A stretch of 64,000 nucleotides of DNA from GCA-003244245 sp036378735. GTDB lineage: Bacteria; Actinomycetota; Actinomycetes; Mycobacteriales; Pseudonocardiaceae. The notes beneath the pieces are model-generated. The model ran no database searches. It saw only the letters and a program-made list of their open reading frames with translations, and had not been told where the DNA came from. The translations under genes and the position numbers were made by a program. The stretch's first letter is position 1, and every line of letters begins with the position of its first letter. The DNA lies in assembly GCA_036378735.1 (NCBI GenBank), contig DASUVX010000080.1:1-64000 (forward strand). The letters are read 5' to 3'. This document shows, in pieces, positions 59,095 to 64,000 of the stretch.

Positions 59095-60417
59095 TTGACG
59101 TTCGGCGCGGCAACGCAGTTTCTCGCGCACGGCATCGAGGGTCGGCGCGACCTGCCGTTACCGCTGGACCTGCTGGTGCAGGGTGCGGTGCTGGCGCTGC
59201 TGGCCTCCTTCTTCGGGCTCGGCTTGCTGTGGCGGTCGCCACGGTTGCGGGCTGGGGCAGCGGGGCGGCCGGTGCCGTTACCCGTCCAGCAGCTGGTGGA
59301 TAGCGCGGGATTCCGGTGGTCGCTGCGCCTGCTCGGCCTGCTCGGCACGGCCTACGTGGTCGTTACCGCGGTGCTGGTGGGAGATGATGGGCGAAACCCG
59401 CTGCCGTACGCGGTCTACGTGCTCTTCTGGGTCGGGGTTGTGCCGCTGTCGCTGCTGTTCGGTCCGGTGTGGCGGCGGGCCAACCCGCTGCGCACCATCC
59501 ACGCGCTGCTCACCGCTGTGACCCGCATTCCCGCCGACCGCGGGCTGGTGGCGCTACCGCGCTGGGTCGGCTACTGGCCGGCTGCCCTGTCGCTGCTGTC
59601 TTTCGTGTGGTTGGAGCTGGCTGGCCCGGACCGCGACTCGGTGACCGTGCTGCTGGTCTATTTTGGCTGCTATGCGGCCGTCCAGGTCGGCGCGGCGCTG
59701 CTGTTCGGTGCTCGCTGGTTCGCCACCGGGGACGGGTTCGAGGTCTACTCCTCGGTGGTGGCCACCATGTCACCGTTCGGCCGGCGTGACGATGGTCGTC
59801 TCGTGGTGCGCAACCCCCTTGACGGGGCCGCCACGTTCGGACCCGCACCGGGCATTGTGGTGCTGATCGCCGTGCTGCTGGGCTCGACGTTTTTCGACAC
59901 CATCTCCGGTTCGGCGCAATGGGCAGGCGCCATCCAGTCCGTGCCGGCCCCGGCTGCGTTATTGGACACCGCCGGGCTGCTTGCCATGATTGCGCTGGTG
60001 GCCCTGACATTTGTCGGCGCGACGTTGCTGGCCGGTCGTGCCGGTAACCGCGGCCGCAGGCCGGTGCCCGGCCTGCTCGCGCACACCATCATCCCCATTG
60101 TGGTGGGGTACGTCATTGCGCACTATTTTTCTCTGCTGCTCTTTCAGGGGCAGCAAGGCATCACTTTGCTGGCCGGTTCGCTGGATGGCCATACCGCGAT
60201 TACCCCCGCGGTCAACTATGGTCTGATTACGACCACCGGTATTGCCCTTGTGCAGGTAGTCGCCGTGGTGGTGGGTCACGTGCTCGCCGTGATCAGCGCC
60301 CACGATCGCTCGGTGGCTTTGTTCCCGCAAGCGGAGGCCATCATCGGGCAGCTTCCGTTGATGGTTCTGATGGTGGGCTACACGGTGAGCGGCCTCACCC
60401 TGCTGTTCGCTGCATAA
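59095..60417 (+). CDS. polytopic membrane protein
   Basis: A 440-residue protein with about ten spans (LLVQGAVLALLASFFGLGLL, LLGLLGTAYVVVTAVLVG, PLSLLFGPVWRRANPLRTIH). Actinobacterial proteins of this look are sometimes labelled fenitrothion hydrolase; I recall that name but cannot confirm the family or activity. TTG 59095 starts four bases after the stop of the preceding gene and GGGGAG lies just upstream, so the two are translated from one mRNA. Confidence 0.7.
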   Translation: MTFGAATQFLAHGIEGRRDLPLPLDLLVQGAVLALLASFFGLGLLWRSPRLRAGAAGRPVPLPVQQLVDSAGFRWSLRLLGLLGTAYVVVTAVLVGDDGRNPLPYAVYVLFWVGVVPLSLLFGPVWRRANPLRTIHALLTAVTRIPADRGLVALPRWVGYWPAALSLLSFVWLELAGPDRDSVTVLLVYFGCYAAVQVGAALLFGARWFATGDGFEVYSSVVATMSPFGRRDDGRLVVRNPLDGAATFGPAPGIVVLIAVLLGSTFFDTISGSAQWAGAIQSVPAPAALLDTAGLLAMIALVALTFVGATLLAGRAGNRGRRPVPGLLAHTIIPIVVGYVIAHYFSLLLFQGQQGITLLAGSLDGHTAITPAVNYGLITTTGIALVQVVAVVVGHVLAVISAHDRSVALFPQAEAIIGQLPLMVLMVGYTVSGLTLLFAA

Positions 60418-60492
60418 ACGCCAGCGAACGGCGCGGTTGGCGAATCTGCCCGCGGGTTTGGCTGCGGCGGGTGGGGGGTAAGGCGTGGGGCG

Positions 60493-61602
60493 ATGACTAG
60501 GGCAAAGAACGCGGTTTCGATCGAGCGCATCGACATCTCGAGCTACCAGATCCCCACCGACAGTCCCGAATCCGACGGCACTCTGGCGTGGGATTCCACC
60601 ATGTTGGTGTTGGTAGCCGCGCACGCCGCCGGATGCACCGGCATCGGCTACACGTACGGCGGGCCTTCGGTGGCCACGGTCGTGAGCGGCAAGCTCGCCG
60701 GGGTGGTGACGGGCCAGGATGCGCTGACCCCGGCGGCGTCGTGGGCAGCGATGCAGCATGCGGTCCGCAATCTGGGCAAACCCGGTGTGGTGGCGATGGC
60801 GATCTCCGCGGTGGACGTCGCGCTGTGGGACCTCCAGGCGCGTCTGCTGGAATTGCCGCTGGTGACCGTAATCGGTGCGGTGCACGAGGCCACCCCGATC
60901 TACGGCAGCGGCGGGTTCACCTCCTACGACAACGCCACCCTTGCCGACCAGCTCGCGGGCTGGGTCGAGGCGGGGATCCCGCGGGTGAAGATGAAGGTCG
61001 GCCGCGATCCCGATGCCGACCCGCAGCGGCTACAGGTGGCGCGCCAGGCGATCGGCGACGCTACGGCGCTGTTCGTCGATGCCAACGGCGCGTACACCCG
61101 CAAGGACGCGTTGCTGTGGGCGCAGCGGTACAGCGAGCACGGGGTGCGCTGGTTTGAAGAGCCGGTCAGCTCCGACGACCTGGAGGGTCTGCGGTTGCTA
61201 CGGGATCGCGGACCGGCCGGAATGGACATCGCTGCCGGCGAGTACGGCTACCACCTGCCCTACTTCCAGCAGATGTTGGATGCCGGCGCGGTGGACTGCT
61301 TGCAGGCCGACGTGACGCGGGCGCTGGGCATCTCCGGGGTGCTGCGGGTCGCCGCGCTGTGCGACGCGCGCAGCATCGAGCTGTCGTTGCACTGCGCGCC
61401 GCAGGTCAGCGCGCAGGTCGGGACGGCGGTCTGGCACCTGCGTCACCTGGAGTACTTCCACGATCACGTCCGCATCGAGCGCATCGCCTTTGACGGCGTA
61501 CTCGAGCCGCAACCCGGCGGCGTCCTGCGCCCGGACCGGTCCCGCGCCGGTCTGGGCTTGGACGTCAAACACGCCGACCTCGGCCAGTACCGCGTCGGCT
61601 GA
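60493..61602 (+). CDS. enolase-superfamily (mandelate racemase/muconate lactonising type) enzyme
   Basis: A 369-residue enzyme that would abstract a proton alpha to a carboxylate. The VKMKVGRDPDADPQ segment has the KxK base, LFVDANGAYTRKDA the first metal Asp, WFEEPVSSDDLEGL the Glu and IAAGEYGYHLPYFQ the third ligand. A second-site base at the C-terminal end of the barrel is less clear. The substrate cannot be told. It is on the plus strand and converges on the MFS gene ending at 61631. Confidence 0.9.
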   Translation: MTRAKNAVSIERIDISSYQIPTDSPESDGTLAWDSTMLVLVAAHAAGCTGIGYTYGGPSVATVVSGKLAGVVTGQDALTPAASWAAMQHAVRNLGKPGVVAMAISAVDVALWDLQARLLELPLVTVIGAVHEATPIYGSGGFTSYDNATLADQLAGWVEAGIPRVKMKVGRDPDADPQRLQVARQAIGDATALFVDANGAYTRKDALLWAQRYSEHGVRWFEEPVSSDDLEGLRLLRDRGPAGMDIAAGEYGYHLPYFQQMLDAGAVDCLQADVTRALGISGVLRVAALCDARSIELSLHCAPQVSAQVGTAVWHLRHLEYFHDHVRIERIAFDGVLEPQPGGVLRPDRSRAGLGLDVKHADLGQYRVG

Positions 61603-61630
61603 ACCGGACATCAGATCTCGTAGCAGGCAC

Positions 61631-63118
61631 TCAACGGTCCGCCGTGGTGGTCTGGCGACGGTATGACTCTGCGGCGGTGGCCACATCGCGGGGATAGGTG
61701 CGCAGCGCGGTGAGCGCGAGCAAGCCCGCAATGATCAGCGCCGTGAGAAAGACCAGGAATGTGTATTCCAGGGCATGCTCGCCACCGCGGAAAACGGTCT
61801 GCGAAACCAGGCCGAACAGTACCGGAGCGGCCGCCTCGCCGAGAGTTCGCAGCAGGGTGCGAATCCCTTCGGCGCGCCCCCACAGCGCGGGATGAATGAT
61901 GTCGAGGCGTGCCGCGTCCAGCGGCGGGTTGGCCGCGCCGAGCAGGGCGGCGCCGAGCGTCAGCAGCGGCAGCGCCACGGCAACCGAGGTGGTGGTGACG
62001 CCGGGAGCGAACACGACGGTAATCGCGAGTAGCGATACCGCGGGGACGAACACCCGCGCGTTGATCCAGCCGCGACCGAGTAGCCGGTCAGCGATGCGAC
62101 CGCCCAGGTACACCCCGGCGAGCGCGCCGAGGCCCACCACCAGGGTCAGCGCGCTGGCCACCGGCTTGGAGAGGCGGTAGTGATCGGTCGTGAACAGCAG
62201 CGCGAACGACCGCAGGCCGGAGAAGAAGAAATAGCCCAACGCCGAGGTGATGATGATCACGACGTTGGTACGGACCCGGAGCACGTAGCGCGCCGCCCAC
62301 CACAGCGAGCAGTTGGTCGGATCCTCGGTGAGGACCAGTTCGCGCTGTGGCTCGATGTGTTGCCGGCGCGCCAGCCGCTGCGCCGATCGGCCGCGGCCGG
62401 CCGCCTCGGGGGACGTGGGCCGCGGATCCGAGTGATCGAGTTCATGCTCGTCGGGGATGTCGCGCTGGCCGGGTCGTAGCCGGCTCTGCCCGTCGCGGGC
62501 CGGCTCGGGCAGCCGCCGCACCACCCAGAACAGCACCGCGCTGGGGAGCACCAGCCACCAGAACGCGAACCGCCACCCGATGGCCGCGGCGATCTCACCG
62601 GAGAAGACGAAACCGATCCCGGTGCCGATCAGCTCTCCGCCGAGGATGAAGCCCAGCATCCGGGCTCGGCTGCCCGGCGGAAAGTAATCTCCGGTCAGCG
62701 AGGCGATCGTCGGGCCGGTGGTGGCGGTGACCACTCCCAGGGCGGCTCGGGACAGCAACAGCCACAGGTACGATGTCGCCGCCCCGGCGAACAGCATGGC
62801 AACCGCCCAGCCCAGGATGCTGATCGCGAGCAGCCGGGTCCGCCGCACCCGGTCGGTGAGCACGCCGATCGGGATGGTGGCCGCCGCGGCCGCCAGCGAT
62901 GTCACCGACACCAGCAGCCCGATCTCGGTGTTGTTGACGTGAAAAGCCTGTTTGAGGTTGTCCGCGGTGGCGGACAGCGTCGCGAAGTCAGCTCCCGGCA
63001 GGCCCAGCGCGGCGGCCAGCACCAACACCACCCGCATGCGGGCGGGACCGCCGAGTACCTCCTGGGCGCGCTCTATCAAACCCCTGCCCACTCGGCGGGC
63101 GGCGGTGTCGAGTCTCAT
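61631..63118 (-). CDS. MFS transporter
   Basis: About 495 residues from ATG 63118 (MRLDTAARRVGRGLIERAQE). Twelve spans are visible, with the motif GVLTDRVRRTRLLAISILG after span 2 and a large hydrophilic central loop of about 70 residues (RLRPGQRDIPDEHELDHSDP). It resembles Spinster/organic-anion MFS carriers. The adjacent convergent enolase-superfamily gene might act on its substrate, which is inference only. Confidence 0.88.
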   Translation of the reverse strand: MRLDTAARRVGRGLIERAQEVLGGPARMRVVLVLAAALGLPGADFATLSATADNLKQAFHVNNTEIGLLVSVTSLAAAAATIPIGVLTDRVRRTRLLAISILGWAVAMLFAGAATSYLWLLLSRAALGVVTATTGPTIASLTGDYFPPGSRARMLGFILGGELIGTGIGFVFSGEIAAAIGWRFAFWWLVLPSAVLFWVVRRLPEPARDGQSRLRPGQRDIPDEHELDHSDPRPTSPEAAGRGRSAQRLARRQHIEPQRELVLTEDPTNCSLWWAARYVLRVRTNVVIIITSALGYFFFSGLRSFALLFTTDHYRLSKPVASALTLVVGLGALAGVYLGGRIADRLLGRGWINARVFVPAVSLLAITVVFAPGVTTTSVAVALPLLTLGAALLGAANPPLDAARLDIIHPALWGRAEGIRTLLRTLGEAAAPVLFGLVSQTVFRGGEHALEYTFLVFLTALIIAGLLALTALRTYPRDVATAAESYRRQTTTADR

Positions 63119-63459
63119 CACGCTGTATTCACCCGCATTGCTCGACGTCGCACCGTCTCGCCGGTACCAGTCCCGCTGCTGCCGCGATCGACATGACACC
63201 CCACCCGATCAGCCTCGACAGACCTGCCCCTTGCCGCGCTTCCACCGTTCAGACCGGGAACGTGGCCGGTTCCGAGAGTGGTCGCGTGATCCGGCGATAC
63301 CCGCAGGCGAACGGTTCAAACAAAAGGGTCAGCTGCGTTCCCGCGGCGGCTAACAATGCGATTAGCCGCCGCCATCAGTTTCGCGCCCCGAAGGGGCGAC
63401 GTTCACCGGATTTCGGCGGCGGCATAATTTCAGTGCGCGTTTGGGTTGACCCAAAAGCG
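63119..63459. other. intergenic region with stacked hairpins
   Basis: No gene is seen. GCGGCGGCTAA (63343-63353) pairs with TTAGCCGCCGC (63362-63372), CGCCCC with GGGGCG around GAA at 63384-63398, and TTTGGG with CCCAAA around TTGA at 63440-63455. Together they form a strong block to transcription leaving the small gene at 63460. Confidence 0.6.
63343..63372. terminator. 11-bp hairpin
   Basis: GCGGCGGCTAA and its perfect complement TTAGCCGCCGC are separated by CAATGCGA. It is the most distal of the hairpins downstream of the minus-strand DUF6893-like gene. Confidence 0.65.
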
Positions 63460-63471
63460 TCAGCCGCCGCC
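63415..63471 (-). terminator. nested hairpin at the end of the DUF6893-like gene
   Basis: GGCGGCGGC at 63415-63423 pairs with GCCGCCGCC at 63463-63471, enclosing the perfect TTTGGG-TTGA-CCCAAA stem at 63440-63455. The outer arm overlaps the last codons of the small gene (encoding GGG), so the stop codon lies inside the structure. Confidence 0.6.
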
Positions 63472-63612
63472 GGCACGCTGGTGCCACGCAGGCCCCTGCG
63501 GCGCCTTACCCATCCGCAAGATCTTGATTTCGCGCATCATCGCGGGGAATTCTTTTACCGCCAACGCCCCTAGACCCAGCAGGCTGAGCACCATGAGTAT
63601 TTTCTTGGCCAC
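63460..63612 (-). CDS. DUF6893-like membrane microprotein
   Basis: A 50-residue protein from GTG 63612: VAKKILMVLSLLGLGALAVK gives a single N-terminal span, then EFPAMMREIKILRMGKAP. This matches the pattern of DUF6893-type actinobacterial microproteins, which I associate with hydrogenase-linked clusters. GAGGGAGGGC precedes the start. The same frame is open upstream to about 63777 and encodes another conserved-looking stretch, so the gene may be the end of a longer ORF. Confidence 0.55.
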   Translation of the reverse strand: MAKKILMVLSLLGLGALAVKEFPAMMREIKILRMGKAPQGPAWHQRAGGG

Positions 63613-63999
63613 GCCGCCCTCCCTTTTCTCGTCGCCCTCCCACTGGGTCGCCCCCGCCGGGCTGGGGTAGTGCGCGATCACCCGGCCGTCCGCGCGCGGC
63701 ACGAAAAACGCCAGCCCCACCGGAACGCCCAGATCCTTCGTCGCTACAGCGGGCAGCCGGACCCGCCGCCGCGGCACCAGCCGGTAGTGTCGGCGCGGCT
63801 TGCTTGGCCTTGTCGATGGCCTGCCCCAGTTTGTCGAGAGCCTCCTGATCGACCGCCTCGCGCACCTTCGGCATCAGGCCGTCCTCTTCGTCGGCCACGT
63901 GGTGGGAGATTTCGCGTTGCAGCTCCGCCATAGGATCGTCGGTCCGCTCGTCACCTGCGGAGAGCTCATCGAGGGCGGCGAGGGTCTTTTTGACGCTCA
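63506..63999 (-). CDS. hemerythrin-domain protein, 5' part beyond the window
   Basis: Reading in from the right edge, VKKTLAALDELSAGDERTDD then MAELQREISHHVADEEDGLM and ALDKLGQAIDKAKQAAP form the C-terminal half of an HHE-type hemerythrin, with HH and nearby E as iron ligands. After about 63790 the frame loses its coding character (GC no longer concentrates at third positions) while the next frame gains it and reads DLGVPVGLAFFVPRADGRVI then AHYPSPAGATQWEGD. Either a frameshift joins the two or a second gene starts near 63777. The gene is partial. Confidence 0.7.
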   Translation of the reverse strand, partial: SVKKTLAALDELSAGDERTDDPMAELQREISHHVADEEDGLMPKVREAVDQEALDKLGQAIDKAKQAAPTLPAGAAAAGPAARCSDEGSGRSGGAGVFRAARGRPGDRALPQPGGGDPVGGRREKGGRRGQENTHGAQPAGSRGVGGKRIPRDDARNQDLADG

Positions 64000-64000
64000 G

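Overview
The window is GC-rich throughout, uses GTG and TTG starts freely, and reads as chromosome from a mycelial or mycobacterial-type actinomycete. Evidence includes three mycothiol-dependent maleylpyruvate-isomerase-like proteins, a DtxR/IdeR-type iron box at bfd and bfr, two helix-turn-helix/TPR regulators of the kind common in Pseudonocardiales and Streptomycetales, several RsbU/RsbW/STAS switch proteins, an ECF42 sigma factor with its DGPF partner, and the gene pairs DedA/fba/DUF3151/purA and septum-formation protein/metallopeptidase that I recall being adjacent in Mycobacterium. Pseudonocardiales or a neighbour is my best guess; the species is not determinable here. The window opens with a run of C, which looks like an assembly edge.

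Region by region. 0.4-5.3 kb: a small Cys protein divergent from an HTH-TPR regulator, followed by an APH-like phosphotransferase and a DIT1/PvcA-type isocyanide synthase homologue without its usual oxygenase partner. 5.5-9.9 kb: RecB-like nuclease, UDP-glucose dehydrogenase, iron-regulated bfd and bfr, DUF2203. 9.9-13.7 kb: msrA followed by two successive toxin-antitoxin pairs, each ending in a diverged copy of the 3' end of msrA, then a truncated FG-GAP gene; this is the clearest accessory region. 13.9-25.4 kb: exported class-V aminotransferase lipoprotein, VOC protein, RsbU-RsbW-STAS stress switches, PPK2, MFS transporter, a tandem pair of mycothiol-type/SCP2 proteins. 25.4-35.3 kb: large LuxR ATPase, ECF42-DGPF-DUF6069 operon, MEDS-ATPase-HTH fusion, metallopeptidase and septum-formation genes, DedA, a second ECF sigma factor.

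35.5-54 kb carries core metabolism: fba, purA, purD, purB, with an antiporter/zinc-finger pair, a second HTH-TPR/methyltransferase operon, a degenerate and frameshifted GGDEF-EAL protein, an SGNH hydrolase and an aminotransferase/amidohydrolase operon. 54-61.6 kb holds DUF4383, the coupled lysC-asd pair, two multi-span membrane proteins and an enolase-superfamily enzyme. The right edge has an MFS transporter, a set of stacked hairpins, a DUF6893-like microprotein and the 3' part of a hemerythrin gene.

Cutting across this layout are several small repeat families. A perfect 24-25 bp hairpin occurs at two distant gene boundaries. A 24-bp palindromic unit is translated as PGAGVPQ both at the DedA C terminus and at the Asd N terminus. 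A 22-bp tandem unit occurs at three gene boundaries, touching stop codons at two of them. Further strong hairpins lie inside the last codons of genes. These repeats and the msrA/toxin-antitoxin hotspot are the most promising unexplained structures.
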